Part shown: positions 26,670 through 36,373 of the stretch, piece by piece
Numbering within the stretch: the first letter of the stretch is position 1
Layout: each line of letters starts with the position of its first letter
Assembly: GCF_030166655.1 (NCBI RefSeq)
Contig: NZ_CP126446.1
Span: 1,488,001 to 1,552,000, forward strand
Direction: 5' to 3'
DNA from: Pontibacillus chungwhensis
Lineage (GTDB): Bacteria > Bacillota > Bacilli > Bacillales > BH030062
DNA: 64,000 bases
Notes under the pieces: model-generated
Told to the model about the DNA's origin: nothing
Databases searched by the model: none
What the model saw: the letters and a program-made list of their open reading frames with translations, nothing else
Position numbers and translations under genes: made by a program

Positions 26670-27553
26670 TGGCGGAAGCAGCGAAGAAACCTGAAGAACA
26701 GGAAGAGAAAAAAGTAACACCGTTCGGGCAGTTCTTTAAATCATTTAAGAAACAGAAAGTGTCCTTTGCTGCGGGAATCTTTTTACTCCTATTATTCATT
26801 ATAGCCATACTCGGCCCGTGGATCGCTCCTTATGGACCACAAGAATATGATTATGACAACCTATTATCTGGGCCATCTTGGGAACACTTAGCCGGGACGG
26901 ATGACTTCGGAAGAGATATCTTCAGTCGGATCTTGCACGGAGCGTGGATCTCCCTTTCCGTGGGGTTATCATCTGTCTTTATTGGTGCCTTGCTGGGCAC
27001 AATTTTAGGTATTATTAGCGGCTATTTTGGCAAGTGGATCGATAGTGCGATTATGCGTGTCATGGACGTTTTACTTGCTTTTCCGGGGATGCTTCTTGCG
27101 ATTGGGATTATTGCCATATTAGGCCCAGGGCTCTTTAATGTCGTGATGGCCGTTGCTATTTTCAGTGTGCCGGTCTTTGCCCGCATCATACGGAGCAGCA
27201 CGCTTGCGATTAAATCAACGCTCTATGTGGAAGCGACTCAATCGATCGGGTCCTCACACTTCCGCGTCATTATGAAACACATCTTCCCAGGTACCGTATC
27301 GACACTCATTGTGTACTTTACAATGCGTATCGGGTCCGCGATCTTAATTGCAGCAGGTCTTAGTTTCTTAGGGCTTGGTGCAGACCCGTCAACACCTGAA
27401 TGGGGAGCGATGCTAAGTAATGGTCGCGATTATTTAAATAATGCGCCACACGTTACGTTTTTCCCAGGGCTTGCGATCTTCCTGACCGTGCTTGCCTTTA
27501 ATTTACTAGGGGACGGACTGCGTGATGCGCTCGATCCGAAAATACGAGATTAG
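26669..27553 (+). CDS. Peptide ABC transporter permease, GsiD/DppC-like
   Basis: A 294-residue permease. It begins with a lysine/glutamate-rich cytoplasmic stretch, then a membrane segment and the DppC-type motif LAGTDDFGRDIFSRILHGAW. The C-terminal EAA-like loop is YVEATQSIGSSHFRVIMKHIFP. It is the second channel subunit of the gsi-type importer. Overlaps its partner by one base and precedes the first ATPase by 25 nt. Confidence 0.92.
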   Translation: MAEAAKKPEEQEEKKVTPFGQFFKSFKKQKVSFAAGIFLLLLFIIAILGPWIAPYGPQEYDYDNLLSGPSWEHLAGTDDFGRDIFSRILHGAWISLSVGLSSVFIGALLGTILGIISGYFGKWIDSAIMRVMDVLLAFPGMLLAIGIIAILGPGLFNVVMAVAIFSVPVFARIIRSSTLAIKSTLYVEATQSIGSSHFRVIMKHIFPGTVSTLIVYFTMRIGSAILIAAGLSFLGLGADPSTPEWGAMLSNGRDYLNNAPHVTFFPGLAIFLTVLAFNLLGDGLRDALDPKIRD

Positions 27554-27578
27554 GCCGTAGCGAAGGGAGAGAAGTGCT

Positions 27579-28553
27579 ATGACAGAACCAATCTTATCGA
27601 TTCAACAACTTTACACTAGCTTCCGCGTTGACGGCGAAACCATTCCGGCGGTGGAGGGCATTGATTTATCCCTTTACCCTGGTGAAATTGTGGGTCTCGT
27701 CGGTGAATCCGGAAGTGGAAAAAGTGTAACCTCCTTATCCGTTATGCAACTCCTCGATGAGACGCCAGGAGAAGTAACGGGTGGAGAAATCCTTTTTGAA
27801 GGAAAAGATTTATTGAAATTCACAGATCGTCAGAAGCGAAAAGTTCGCGGGAATGACATTTCGATGATTTTCCAGGAACCTATGACATCCTTAAACCCTG
27901 TCTTAAAAATAGGGAAGCAGCTTGTCGAAGCGATTCGTGAGCATCAACGAATAAGCGGTGCCGATGCCCGTAAGCATGCGGTTCATATGCTGAACCAAGT
28001 AGGCATACCCCGTGCTGAGGAAATCATGACGGAATACCCTCACCAGCTCTCAGGTGGTATGCGCCAGCGTGTGATGATTGCGATGGCCATGTCTTGTGAT
28101 CCGAAAGTTCTGATCGCGGATGAACCCACAACTGCTCTTGATGTAACGATTCAGGCCCAAATCTTAGATGTTATGCGCAACATGCGTAAGGAGCACGACA
28201 CGTCGATCCTCTTTATCACACACGATTTAGGCGTCATTGCTGAGATGTGTGACCGGGTCGCTGTGATGTATTCAGGTCGAATCGTTGAACAGGGAACGGT
28301 GTATGAAATCTTCGAAAATCCGAAGCACCCGTATACGAAAGGGTTACTAGGATCCATTCCAAAGCTTGGGGCAAAAGAGGATCGCTTAGCATCTATTCAA
28401 GGTCAGGTGCCTACTGTTGAGGACCGTCCTAAAGGGTGTAAGTTCGCCAACCGTTGTCCGTTTGTTATGGATCATTGCTGGGAAGAGGAACCGCCATTAT
28501 TTGATGGTCAGAACCGTTGCTGGCTGCATGAACGAGAGGAGGCTACAGAATGA
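27579..28553 (+). CDS. Peptide ABC transporter ATPase, DppD/OppD-like
   Basis: A 324-residue ATPase. Walker A GESGSGKS, signature [15 protein letters not shown], Walker [15 protein letters not shown] and the H-loop [12 protein letters not shown] are all intact. The C-terminal oligopeptide/dipeptide transporter domain carries the cysteine motif CKFANRCPF...C...C, likely an iron-sulfur site in this subfamily. E. coli GsiA is a single fused ATPase; here the two halves are separate genes as in opp/dpp systems. The next gene overlaps by 4 nt. Confidence 0.92.
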   Translation: MTEPILSIQQLYTSFRVDGETIPAVEGIDLSLYPGEIVGLVGESGSGKSVTSLSVMQLLDETPGEVTGGEILFEGKDLLKFTDRQKRKVRGNDISMIFQEPMTSLNPVLKIGKQLVEAIREHQRISGADARKHAVHMLNQVGIPRAEEIMTEYPHQLSGGMRQRVMIAMAMSCDPKVLIADEPTTALDVTIQAQILDVMRNMRKEHDTSILFITHDLGVIAEMCDRVAVMYSGRIVEQGTVYEIFENPKHPYTKGLLGSIPKLGAKEDRLASIQGQVPTVEDRPKGCKFANRCPFVMDHCWEEEPPLFDGQNRCWLHEREEATE

Positions 28554-29521
28554 GCGAGCCATTACTGAAAGTGGAAGGACTGAAGAAGCACTTTGTCAGT
28601 CAAAAAGGGTTTAGCAAAAGTTCCAAACAGGTTGTGAAAGCCGTCGATGGCATCTCCTTTGATATCAAGCCTGGTGAAACATTTGGGCTTGTGGGGGAGT
28701 CGGGTTGTGGGAAATCGACAACCGGTCGAATGATCATGCGAATGCTTGAGGAGACAGAAGGGACGATCACCTTTGATGGTCAACGGATGGATCAGTTATC
28801 AGGGAGAGAGTTAAAGAAAGCTCGAAAAGATTTTCAAATGATCTTCCAGGATCCTTATGCTTCCCTGAATCCAAGAATGACAGTGCGAGATATTATTGCT
28901 GAGCCGTTAATCGTTCATGAAATGGAGACTGAAAACGGGATTGATGCGAGGGTATATGAACTGCTTGATACAGTCGGGTTACCTCGAAAAGTTGCCGGGC
29001 GTTATCCTCATGAATTTAGCGGGGGTCAAAGGCAGCGCATCGGAATTGCCAGAGCGCTTGCTGTGAGACCGAAGTTGATTATTGCCGATGAACCCGTGTC
29101 AGCTTTAGATGTGTCCATTCAGTCTCAGGTATTGAATTTGTTGAAGGATCTGCAGGATGAATTCGACTTAACCTACTTATTCATTGCGCATGACTTAAGT
29201 GTAGTTGACTTCATCTCAGACCGAATCGGCGTTATGTATTTAGGAAAGCTCGTTGAGGTCGGGGATCGCGAATCCATTATTCAAAATCCACAGCACCCGT
29301 ACACAAGAGCGCTTCTTTCCGCCGTGCCCGTACCAGACCCAAGAGCGAAGAGGGAGCGGATTGTCCTTGAAGGAGACCTGCCAAGCCCGTCCAATCCACC
29401 ATCAGGCTGTCCCTTCCATACCCGCTGTCCTTTCGCATGGGAACGCTGTGTAAACGAAACACCACAACTCCAAACAGCCGAAACCACAGGCCACACCGCC
29501 GCCTGCCACCTCCTCGACTAA
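28550..29521 (+). CDS. Peptide ABC transporter ATPase, DppF/OppF-like
   Basis: A 323-residue ATPase: Walker A GESGCGKS, signature FSGGQRQRIGIARAL, Walker B LIIADEPVSALDVS, H-loop FIAHDLSVVDFI, and a C-terminal cysteine motif (CPFHTRCPFAWERC). Start ATG overlaps the stop of the DppD-like gene (ATGA). It is the last gene of the five-gene importer operon, followed by a 37-bp repeat array and a terminator. Confidence 0.92.
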   Translation: MSEPLLKVEGLKKHFVSQKGFSKSSKQVVKAVDGISFDIKPGETFGLVGESGCGKSTTGRMIMRMLEETEGTITFDGQRMDQLSGRELKKARKDFQMIFQDPYASLNPRMTVRDIIAEPLIVHEMETENGIDARVYELLDTVGLPRKVAGRYPHEFSGGQRQRIGIARALAVRPKLIIADEPVSALDVSIQSQVLNLLKDLQDEFDLTYLFIAHDLSVVDFISDRIGVMYLGKLVEVGDRESIIQNPQHPYTRALLSAVPVPDPRAKRERIVLEGDLPSPSNPPSGCPFHTRCPFAWERCVNETPQLQTAETTGHTAACHLLD

Positions 29522-29538
29522 CCTTACCGTACAAAAGC

Positions 29539-29660
29539 ATGCCAAACACGCGTTCATGCGGCAGAGAAGTAAAGGGTGTCAGACACCCTTCAGTGCGGTG
29601 GTGGACGAAAGCGTGCCAGACACCAATCAGTGCGGTAAAGAACGAAAGGGTGTCTGACAC
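29539..29660. repeat. 37-bp array, locus 4 (4 copies)
   Basis: Copies begin at 29539 (degenerate ATGCCAAACAC), 29576, 29613 and 29650, each exactly 37 bp apart, in the 3' untranslated region of the ABC operon before its terminator. Confidence 0.93.
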
Positions 29661-29707
29661 GCGTCTGTGCTTTAAAGCGCGAATGAAATATCTGAATGTA
29701 CTGATAG

Positions 29708-29742
29708 CCCGGTAGAGATTCGTATCTCTTCCGGGTTTTCTT
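29708..29742 (+). terminator. Terminator of the gsi-type operon
   Basis: CCCGG...AGAGAT and ATCTCT...CCGGG arms followed by TTTT, downstream of the repeat array. Confidence 0.82.
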
Positions 29743-29807
29743 TTGGCGAAATGGGGTATGGATAATGAGATTAATCCAAAACATTCCAGGAGAGGTGTGA
29801 GGAGATT

Positions 29808-30317
29808 TTGAAAGAGATGACTTTCTATTATTCTAAGGGGAAACTCGTTTCCTTAACTGTTCTATGTTTCTTAATCGGGATCGGTTGTGCGTTCGTTTCT
29901 TATTTTGCTTTTACAGATAACGAACTCTTCATCGGATCCTTAGTTCTACTCGCTTCACTCGTTCTGCTCATTTGTGGAGGCGTTTATATCAAAAAGGCGA
30001 CCAATACGAAACCATATGTGATTCTGACAGATGAACAAGTAACGTTATATGTAACAAGGGATGAAGCGGTCCATATCCCTTATGAAGATATTGTGGACGT
30101 AATTCCGTATGAAATCCATCGCAATCGATTCTTAGGACTACAGTTAGCAGACGAAGAGCGCTATGCGAAACAAATGCCACAGAAAGTGAAGCGTCTGTCC
30201 AATATGAACGTAAAGATGGGGTATCCCATGTATAACATTATGTTGAGTCAACTGAAAGATCCACAAGGACTTATGGAAGCACTAGGCACACGTTTGGAAA
30301 GAAAAGAAATGATATAA
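29808..30317 (+). CDS. Small membrane protein, STM3941-like family
   Basis: A 169-residue protein: two hydrophobic segments (about residues 13-34 and 40-62), then a cytoplasmic domain with a PH-like beta pattern (YVILTDEQVTLYVTRDEAVHIPYEDIVDV). This layout matches the STM3941 family of unknown function. The start is uncertain: TTG 29808 follows GAGGAG at only 3 nt, ATG 29817 at 12 nt. It stands alone and ends at a bidirectional terminator. Confidence 0.65.
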   Translation: MKEMTFYYSKGKLVSLTVLCFLIGIGCAFVSYFAFTDNELFIGSLVLLASLVLLICGGVYIKKATNTKPYVILTDEQVTLYVTRDEAVHIPYEDIVDVIPYEIHRNRFLGLQLADEERYAKQMPQKVKRLSNMNVKMGYPMYNIMLSQLKDPQGLMEALGTRLERKEMI

Positions 30318-30356
30318 AAAATAAGCCTTTCCCAAATAAGGGAAAAGGCTTATTTA
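30318..30356. terminator. Bidirectional terminator
   Basis: ATAAGCCTTTTCCC-type arms on both sides of an AAATAA loop, flanked by A- and T-runs, between convergent genes. It overlaps the stop codon of the minus-strand flavin reductase. Confidence 0.9.
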
Positions 30357-30899
30357 TATCAACGTTTTAAAGTGTTCATTCCATTGTTTGGCTTTCTGTA
30401 AAGCCAAAATATCCTCTTTTACTTCTCCTGGCTTCACCGCATTCCCAATCATATAGTCTTTATAGGTCATCCCGACAAAATCAAAAATATGACCAAACTG
30501 CTGAATGAGAGGAAGAGCGGTAATGTGAGGATTGCTTCCTCCAGTCGTAACAACGTAAGCTTGCTTATTCTGCAAAGCTGCTTTCATATTAAAGCGTTCA
30601 TCTCTTAAATATTGACTCCAGCGATCAAAGAAAACTTTCATTTGTGCAGACATGCCAAACCAATAAACGGGTGTTGCAAACACAATAATATCATGAGCCA
30701 GTAACTGCTCTAAGACGGATTCATAGTCATCATGTGTTTCGTTAAAACCGCCTTCACGGTGTCGCTCATCAATAATAGGATCGAGTTTATAATCTCCTAG
30801 AAATAGCTCTGTGTGTTGCACGCCGTCCACAATTTTTCTTACGAGGTACTCTGTATTTCCCTCGCGTCTCGAACTACCGAGAATCGTTAAAATTTTCAT
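30354..30899 (-). CDS. NAD(P)H-dependent flavin oxidoreductase (flavodoxin-like fold)
   Basis: Start moved to 30899 (MKILTILGSSRREGNTEYL), because GGAGGGGTGAG lies 5 nt upstream. The 181-residue product has the FMN phosphate loop GSSRREGNTEYL at its N-terminus, FATPVYWFGMSAQMKVFFDRWSQYL around the flavin ring and VVTTGGSNPH. It reduces quinones, nitro compounds or similar with NAD(P)H; the physiological substrate is not readable. It is transcribed divergently from a LysR regulator, a common arrangement for such reductases. Confidence 0.85.
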   Translation of the reverse strand: MKILTILGSSRREGNTEYLVRKIVDGVQHTELFLGDYKLDPIIDERHREGGFNETHDDYESVLEQLLAHDIIVFATPVYWFGMSAQMKVFFDRWSQYLRDERFNMKAALQNKQAYVVTTGGSNPHITALPLIQQFGHIFDFVGMTYKDYMIGNAVKPGEVKEDILALQKAKQWNEHFKTLI

Positions 30900-30951
30900 C
30901 CTTCTCACCCCTCCATGATGAAAGTGTATCATTGTTTCTTCTATCAACGTT

Positions 30952-30964
30952 ATCTATAATAGAT
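30952..30964. promoter_or_regulatory. Palindromic LysR-type operator candidate
   Basis: ATCTAT-A-ATAGAT between the flavin reductase and the lysR gene, 36 bp before the lysR start. It fits the T-N11-A type of LysR binding site. Confidence 0.5.
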
Positions 30965-31000
30965 GATACTTATTATTAAAAATATTGATGGAGGGCCAGT

Positions 31001-31882
31001 ATGGATCTGAACTATATAGAAACGTTTCATGAAGTAGCCAAGACAGGCAGTTATACAAAGACAGGAGAAGTGCTTGGCTATGCGCAATCAAGCGTGACGA
31101 CACATATCAAGAAATTAGAGGATCACTACGGCGTGAAATTGTTTGAACGAGTCGGTCAACGGATGCGCCTCACCACATCTGGGGAGGAGCTGCTCCATTA
31201 TACAAAACAAGTGACCGATCTTCTAGACGAGGCAAAGATGCGTCTGTCTGAAGAGACTTCCGTAAGAGGGACGATCCGGATTGGTACGGTAGAATCACTG
31301 GCCGCTTACTTTATCACGCCATATATTAAATCGTTAAAAACCAGGCATCCTGATCTTATCATTCAACTTGAAGCAGGACTCTGTCCGAATTTAAAGCAAG
31401 GTACCGTAGAAGCAAATTTTGACGTGGCCATTCTGCTAGATCGGTATATCAATCATCCGAGCCTCACTACCATTCCGATCCGGGAGGAAGAGCTAGTAGT
31501 TATTGCACCACCTGGACATGCCCTGGCAGAGGAAGAGGTGGATCTTGAAGCACTAGGGAAAGAAACACTCATTTTAACAGAACAAGGCTGTTCCTATCGC
31601 ACGCTTCTTGAAGACTTGCTTCGTGAAGAAGGGGTAGAAATAGGACCTGTTATTTCTTTTACAAGCTTAGAAGCAATCAAGCAATGTGTAGCAGATGGCC
31701 TTGGGATCGCTCTCCTTCCGAGAATTACGATTGAACAAGAACTAAAAGATCAGAAACTCATCTCACTGCCCTTTCATCATGAGAAACTGACGCTTTGGAC
31801 TCAACTCGTTTATCAGAAGAAAAAGTGGATTACACCTCCGATAAAAGAGTTATTAAGTCTGATTACAGAAGAAGCGGGATAG
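31001..31882 (+). CDS. LysR-family transcriptional regulator
   Basis: A 293-residue LysR protein. The N-terminal winged helix-turn-helix reads YIETFHEVAKTGSYTKTGEVLGYAQSSVTTHIKKLEDHYGVKLFER. The C-terminal substrate-binding domain (about residues 90-290) begins GTIRIGTVESLAAYF. It probably controls the divergent flavin reductase and itself through the palindrome in between. Inducer unknown. GGAGG precedes the ATG. Confidence 0.92.
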   Translation: MDLNYIETFHEVAKTGSYTKTGEVLGYAQSSVTTHIKKLEDHYGVKLFERVGQRMRLTTSGEELLHYTKQVTDLLDEAKMRLSEETSVRGTIRIGTVESLAAYFITPYIKSLKTRHPDLIIQLEAGLCPNLKQGTVEANFDVAILLDRYINHPSLTTIPIREEELVVIAPPGHALAEEEVDLEALGKETLILTEQGCSYRTLLEDLLREEGVEIGPVISFTSLEAIKQCVADGLGIALLPRITIEQELKDQKLISLPFHHEKLTLWTQLVYQKKKWITPPIKELLSLITEEAG

Positions 31883-31971
31883 GGGCATCATCTTTTTTGA
31901 TACCCATTATAGAAAACACTGCATAACGGATCGCTTAAGCCCGTGGTATGATTTCGGGTGAGGTGATCGAA

Positions 31972-33135
31972 ATGCATACATTTTTACAACACAATCCAAC
32001 TAAACTGTACTTTGGAAAAGGACAAATTGAATATATAACAAAAGAAATTGCAAAAGAAAGTCGAGTGCTCCTTGTTTATGGAGGGGGAAGTATTAAACGT
32101 AACGGTGTCTATAAGGAAGCGATCAAACAGCTCAACGCCATTCATGCCACCGTTTTTGAATTAGCGGGTGTAGAACCGAATCCCCGATTAGCGACAGTGG
32201 AAAAAGGGGTTGAGATCTGTAAAGAGGAAGGAATCAACTACCTTCTAGCTGTAGGAGGAGGTAGTGTGATCGACTGCACGAAAGGCATTTCAGCTGCTGC
32301 CAATTATGAAGGAGAAGCCTGGGATCTCTTCACTCAAAAAGCTCCCATCGAATCAGCCCTTCCGTTTGGAACAGTGCTTACCTTAGCTGCCACAGGTTCA
32401 GAGATGAATCCAGTCTCTGTTATTACAAACTGGGAGTCAAAAGATAAAATCGGATGGAGTTCGTCTCATGTCTATCCAACTTTCTCAATCTTAGATCCTT
32501 CTTACACCCTCTCTGTCCCCCAGGATCAAACGGTCTATGGAATCGTGGATAGTATGTCACATGCGCTTGAGCACTACTTCCATCGCACACCGAATACACC
32601 CATGATTGATGGATTTATTGAATCATTGTTACGAACAGCTATGGAAACAGGACCGAATCTAGTAGAGAACCCTCAGTCCTTTGAACACCGGGAAACGATG
32701 ATGTATGTGAGCACGACGGCGTTTAATGGAACGCTCTCAAATGGAACAGATGGGGGAGACTGGGCCACGCATCGTATTGAACACGCATTAAGTGCGGTCT
32801 ATGATATCCCTCATGGAGGAGGACTTGCGGTTCTTTTCCCAAACTGGCTAGACCATGTGCTTGAAGAAGATCCTTCACGTGTGAAACAGCTCGCTGTCAA
32901 TGTCTTGGGTGTATCCCCTGAGGGGAAAGAGGAGATAGAGGTAGCCCGAGAAGGTGCGAAGGCTTTACGCGCGTTCTGGAATTCAATCGGGGCCCCAAAC
33001 CGATTAAGTGATTATAGTATTGATGAACGCCACTTTAAAGCCATCGTGGAGAAGACATTCATAAAACCAGGCGTTGGAACGTATAAAGAAATGGACCACA
33101 GTAGTGTTCTAGATATTCTTAAACGTTCTTTATAA
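31972..33135 (+). CDS. Iron-containing alcohol dehydrogenase (YugJ/BdhA-like)
   Basis: Start at ATG 31972, after GAGGTGATC; the product, 387 residues, matches the length of B. subtilis YugJ. Seen: the NAD(P) loop AVGGGSVIDCTKG, ATGSEMNP, and metal ligands around DSMSHALEHYFH and IEHALSAVYDIPHGGGLAV. It interconverts aldehydes and alcohols (butanol dehydrogenase type) with NAD(P)H in the cytosol. It follows the lysR gene by about 90 nt, but whether LysR regulates it is unknown. Confidence 0.9.
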   Translation: MHTFLQHNPTKLYFGKGQIEYITKEIAKESRVLLVYGGGSIKRNGVYKEAIKQLNAIHATVFELAGVEPNPRLATVEKGVEICKEEGINYLLAVGGGSVIDCTKGISAAANYEGEAWDLFTQKAPIESALPFGTVLTLAATGSEMNPVSVITNWESKDKIGWSSSHVYPTFSILDPSYTLSVPQDQTVYGIVDSMSHALEHYFHRTPNTPMIDGFIESLLRTAMETGPNLVENPQSFEHRETMMYVSTTAFNGTLSNGTDGGDWATHRIEHALSAVYDIPHGGGLAVLFPNWLDHVLEEDPSRVKQLAVNVLGVSPEGKEEIEVAREGAKALRAFWNSIGAPNRLSDYSIDERHFKAIVEKTFIKPGVGTYKEMDHSSVLDILKRSL

Positions 33136-33139
33136 AACA

Positions 33140-33179
33140 AAAAGGAAGCCCTACTTATACTTAGGTAGGGCTTCCTTTT
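33140..33179 (+). terminator. Terminator of the alcohol dehydrogenase gene
   Basis: AAAGGAAGCCCTAC and GTAGGGCTTCCTTTT arms just after the stop codon. Confidence 0.92.
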
Positions 33180-33402
33180 GATCTACATCCAAATTCACTA
33201 TAAGGAATCAGCTATTTCAACCAGCGCATCAGGTAAGCGTTCATCCATCGCCCTAAGGTTTAACGAAGAAACACATCAAGAGAATAAAATGATAGTAAAA
33301 GAGTCCCGAATATGGTATTTTATATACTAGAATAGGCAATTTGACTGACATTGCATTTACAAATCAGTCACCAAACATGAACACATAAGGAATCGATCAC
33401 AC

Positions 33403-33510
33403 ATGGAAAACGACACACAAAACCGAATTACGAAAGAAGACATTGATCTACTGATTCAAAAATTGGATGAATTAATAAAAGAAGACGATCAAAAGATTTC
33501 TTGTAAATAA
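33403..33510 (+). CDS. Possible 35-residue acidic peptide
   Basis: A short frame, MENDTQNRITKEDIDLLIQK then LDELIKEDDQKISCK, whose stop codon runs straight into a strong terminator. An upstream inverted repeat (TGACTGA at 33342 and TCAGTCA at 33364) suggests a structured leader. The AAGGA upstream is 13 nt from the ATG, which is long. The helix-forming, charged composition is protein-like, but no family was recognised. The alternative is an sRNA of about 150 nt ending at the same terminator. Confidence 0.4.
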   Translation: MENDTQNRITKEDIDLLIQKLDELIKEDDQKISCK

Positions 33511-33545
33511 AAAACACTTAAGCATGAGGCTTAAGTGTTTTTTTA
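33509..33545 (+). terminator. Terminator after the 35-codon ORF
   Basis: AAAACACTTAAGC and GCTTAAGTGTTTTTTT arms; shows that something is transcribed on the plus strand between 33180 and 33510. Confidence 0.9.
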
Positions 33546-33660
33546 CTTGTTCGCTAAAGGGTAGAAAAGGTGGTCTTTTGAAAACACTCGTTTCCTAAGA
33601 TGTTTCACTCCTTGTGGGATCTCTGAAGCCTGTCTTTTCGCAGGAGCATCTAATTAGCTG

Positions 33661-33836
33661 GGGGCCGTTATGCAATTTTAGTCAGGGCTTGCCCGTAGAC
33701 TGCGAGACTCCCGCGGGGTAAGGAGCCTAGGGGAGACCCCGCAGTGAGCGATAGCGAACGAGGAGGCTTCCCAGCTCCCCGCAGGAAAGCGAGTGGTCCC
33801 CGGGCAAGCCCAAGCACTTTTCAACGTAACGGCCCC
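33661..33836. repeat. Palindromic dispersed element, copy 3
   Basis: Perfect outer arms GGGGCCGTTA / TAACGGCCCC and inner arms GGGCTTGCCCG (33685) / CGGGCAAGCCC (ending 33811) around the shared core. It abuts the 3' end of the chemoreceptor gene. Confidence 0.87.
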
Positions 33837-33841
33837 GTCCC

Positions 33842-35533
33842 CTAAAACGTAAACCGCTTCACTTCGCCATCTAAACGCTCAGAAAGCTCAGCAAGTTCCT
33901 TAGAACGATGAGAAATCTCTTCCATAGAACTACTAGACTGCTGCGCAGAAGCCGCAGCCTGCTCGACCCCTGCAGCTGATTCTTCTGACACCGAAGCAAT
34001 CTCTTCAATCGAATGATTCATCTCCTGGCTATTATCCACAATCTCGGTTAACGTCGTTGTAACTTGCTGAATGTTTGACGTCATATCTGTAACGGACTGA
34101 TAAATATTTTCAAACGTTTTGCCCGTTACCTCAATTTGTTTCGACCCTTTATCAACCTCTGCGTAGCCTTGTTCAAGGGACTGAACAACGGTGGAGGATT
34201 CAGTTTGAATCGTCCCAACGATGCTAGTAATTTCCACAACAGAATGGGACACTTGTTCCGCTAATTTCCGAACCTCATCGGCAACGACCGCAAATCCTTT
34301 CCCATGCTCACCTGCACGAGCCGCTTCAATGGCAGCGTTTAATGATAAAAGATTCGTCTGTTCAGCAATATCCCGAATCACCTGAACAAGTTTAGAGATT
34401 TCTTTCGATTGAGTATCTAACCCTCTGACACTTTCGACCGATGTCTTCACAATGCTGTCGATCCGCTTCATCTGATCAACGGACTGATTCATCAGGTCAG
34501 ACCCTTCTTTTGTCATCGTTAATATATTTCCGGAGGTCTTTGAAATCGTTTCGCCGCTTGCATGAGCTTGTGTGATTTCCTGAAGAAGGTGATCCATCAT
34601 GACCGCTAGGCGAGAGGAGCTCGTAGCTTGCGTTTCAGCTCCTGAAGATAATTCTTCCATCGTAACGGCGATTTGTTCACTACCTTCTTTTACTTCAAAA
34701 GAGGATTGAGTAAACTCTTCGCTTTGCTTCGTTACAGTAGAGGAGACCTCAGCAATGTTAGATATCATCGAACGGAGGTCATTTTTCATCCCGTTCACCG
34801 CTTTCGTTAGCATACCGATCTCATCTTTTGACTTATGTTGAACATCTTCAGAATCTAAACGCCCCTGAGCAACTTCCTTAGCCAAGTGCGTCACTTTTCC
34901 TAACGGTTTAATGCGACGATACAGCGTCATATATGTAGTAATACTTAATAAAACCATTAGTCCAACGGATCCAATCGTTAAGTATAAGAATAAATCCATC
35001 TGTTGTTTTGCATCCGCTGCGTTACGAGCGCCAAGCGCCATAAGTTCTTCTTGAAACGTAGCTAGATTCTCATCAATATCCGCTTTCTTCCTTTGGTAGT
35101 TTTGGTCGAACACTTTCATTTGTGCCATTTCCATATTGCTCGTTTCTACAAACGAAATCGCTTTGTCCTCTACTTTAGCTAACTCATTGGATTGTTCTGT
35201 GGCTTTCTCTACGTTCGCCATAATGTCCTTAGGGATATTATAGGAAGAGAGTTCAGTTAACGCCTTTTCTCTGCGCTTAGTCTTTTCAACTTCTGTGTTG
35301 TAGTTTTCGAGGTTTTGAGGGTCTCCGTACTGAGAATAAATCCGTACTTGATTGGTTAAGTAATCTGATGCTTCCTGAACTTGTAGTCCAAGGTTTTGAA
35401 ACTTCATTTGTTGGTCGACAGCTTCTGTTCGGCTACTGATGCTTACAAAGAGTAATGATAAGCAGATAAGTCCAATGACACCAAGAACTGAAACTGTAAA
35501 GCCAATAACTTTCACTAACTTTGAGATCTTCAA
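33842..35533 (-). CDS. Methyl-accepting chemotaxis protein
   Basis: Start taken as TTG 35533 ([12 protein letters not shown]), with AAAGGGTG about 7 nt upstream; a GTG three codons earlier overlaps that site. The 563-residue chemoreceptor has a first membrane helix (about residues 8-28), an extracellular four-helix-bundle sensor (about 35-180), a second helix (about 185-205), a HAMP domain and a signalling domain with the conserved hairpin [38 protein letters not shown]. It relays an external signal to CheA/CheW. Ligand unknown. Confidence 0.93.
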   Translation of the reverse strand: MKISKLVKVIGFTVSVLGVIGLICLSLLFVSISSRTEAVDQQMKFQNLGLQVQEASDYLTNQVRIYSQYGDPQNLENYNTEVEKTKRREKALTELSSYNIPKDIMANVEKATEQSNELAKVEDKAISFVETSNMEMAQMKVFDQNYQRKKADIDENLATFQEELMALGARNAADAKQQMDLFLYLTIGSVGLMVLLSITTYMTLYRRIKPLGKVTHLAKEVAQGRLDSEDVQHKSKDEIGMLTKAVNGMKNDLRSMISNIAEVSSTVTKQSEEFTQSSFEVKEGSEQIAVTMEELSSGAETQATSSSRLAVMMDHLLQEITQAHASGETISKTSGNILTMTKEGSDLMNQSVDQMKRIDSIVKTSVESVRGLDTQSKEISKLVQVIRDIAEQTNLLSLNAAIEAARAGEHGKGFAVVADEVRKLAEQVSHSVVEITSIVGTIQTESSTVVQSLEQGYAEVDKGSKQIEVTGKTFENIYQSVTDMTSNIQQVTTTLTEIVDNSQEMNHSIEEIASVSEESAAGVEQAAASAQQSSSSMEEISHRSKELAELSERLDGEVKRFTF

Positions 35534-35713
35534 GTGGCACACCCTTTCGTATGATTTTATAAAATCTCCATCTTAAGTCTCCTTTATATCCTTCGTGGCT
35601 AGGTAAAAAATCCTACCATCTTTTTTATCGACCAATCTTATACAAAATCAACTAAAAATAGACAAAAATATTAGAAAATTTACACTTCGGCAAAGTGGGG
35701 AAGTTCTCTATTC

Positions 35714-35742
35714 AAAAAAGCCAGGGCAGGACCCTGGCTTAA
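35714..35742 (-). terminator. Terminator of the thiamine salvage operon
   Basis: AGCCAGGGC / GCCCTGGCT-type arms; on the minus strand the hairpin is followed by TTTTTT directly after the thiE stop codon. Confidence 0.9.
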
Positions 35743-35743
35743 G

Positions 35744-36373
35744 TTACATAATAGCATTATAAAGCTCCCTGGCGGCTTTTGTAGCATCATCATAAGCTGT
35801 AATCGAAGAGATGAAAGAGCCTCCGTCTGCTCCTGCTTCTACAACTTCTTTCAGATTAGAAGCGTTGATTCCTCCAATCGCCACAACCGGGAAGGTCTTC
35901 ACGTTGTTCCGAATCTCCCTTAAACCGTCTAACCCAATCGGTGATTTCGCATCTTTCTTCGTAGAAGTCTGATAGATTGGACCGACACCCAGGTAATCGA
36001 TCGATAGAAGAGGGGCACTTATCGCTTCCTGAACCGAAGTAACAGAAAGGCCGACCCACATATCTTTACACCTCTCTATAACCTCATGGATATCCATAAC
36101 ATCTTGACCAACGTGGATCCCATCAGCGTCTAACGTAAGAGCAAGCTCTACATCATCGTTGACGATAAAAGGAATCCCATTTTCCAGGCAGATCCTTCTC
36201 AAATCTTGCGCTAATTTTACTTTTGCTGCTCCTGATGCGCATCCTGGACCTTTTTCACGAAATTGAAAGCAGGTGATTCCACCCTTAATGGCATCTTGTA
36301 AAATCATCCGTGGGTCCCGTGTAGCGTCTTGACTACCCATAATGAAGTAGAGCTTTAAATCTTCTTTCTTCAT
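35744..36373 (-). CDS. thiE: Thiamine-phosphate synthase ThiE
   Basis: A 209-residue TIM-barrel enzyme that joins HMP-PP with thiazole phosphate (HET-P) to give thiamine phosphate. Motifs: GITCFQFREKGPG, FIVNDDVELALTLDADGIHVGQ, YLGVGPIYQTSTKKDA and VVAIGGINASN. The start overlaps the thiM stop by 4 nt. It is the last gene of tenA-thiD-thiM-thiE. Expression is governed by the TPP riboswitch at 38842-38934. Confidence 0.95.
   Translation of the reverse strand: MKKEDLKLYFIMGSQDATRDPRMILQDAIKGGITCFQFREKGPGCASGAAKVKLAQDLRRICLENGIPFIVNDDVELALTLDADGIHVGQDVMDIHEVIERCKDMWVGLSVTSVQEAISAPLLSIDYLGVGPIYQTSTKKDAKSPIGLDGLREIRNNVKTFPVVAIGGINASNLKEVVEAGADGGSFISSITAYDDATKAARELYNAIM

Noticed and set aside
33331-33348. 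TTGACT at 33341 as a -35 element for the 35-codon ORF
   Set aside because: No plausible -10 hexamer lies 16-18 bp downstream; the sequence is instead one arm of the inverted repeat at 33342-33370.
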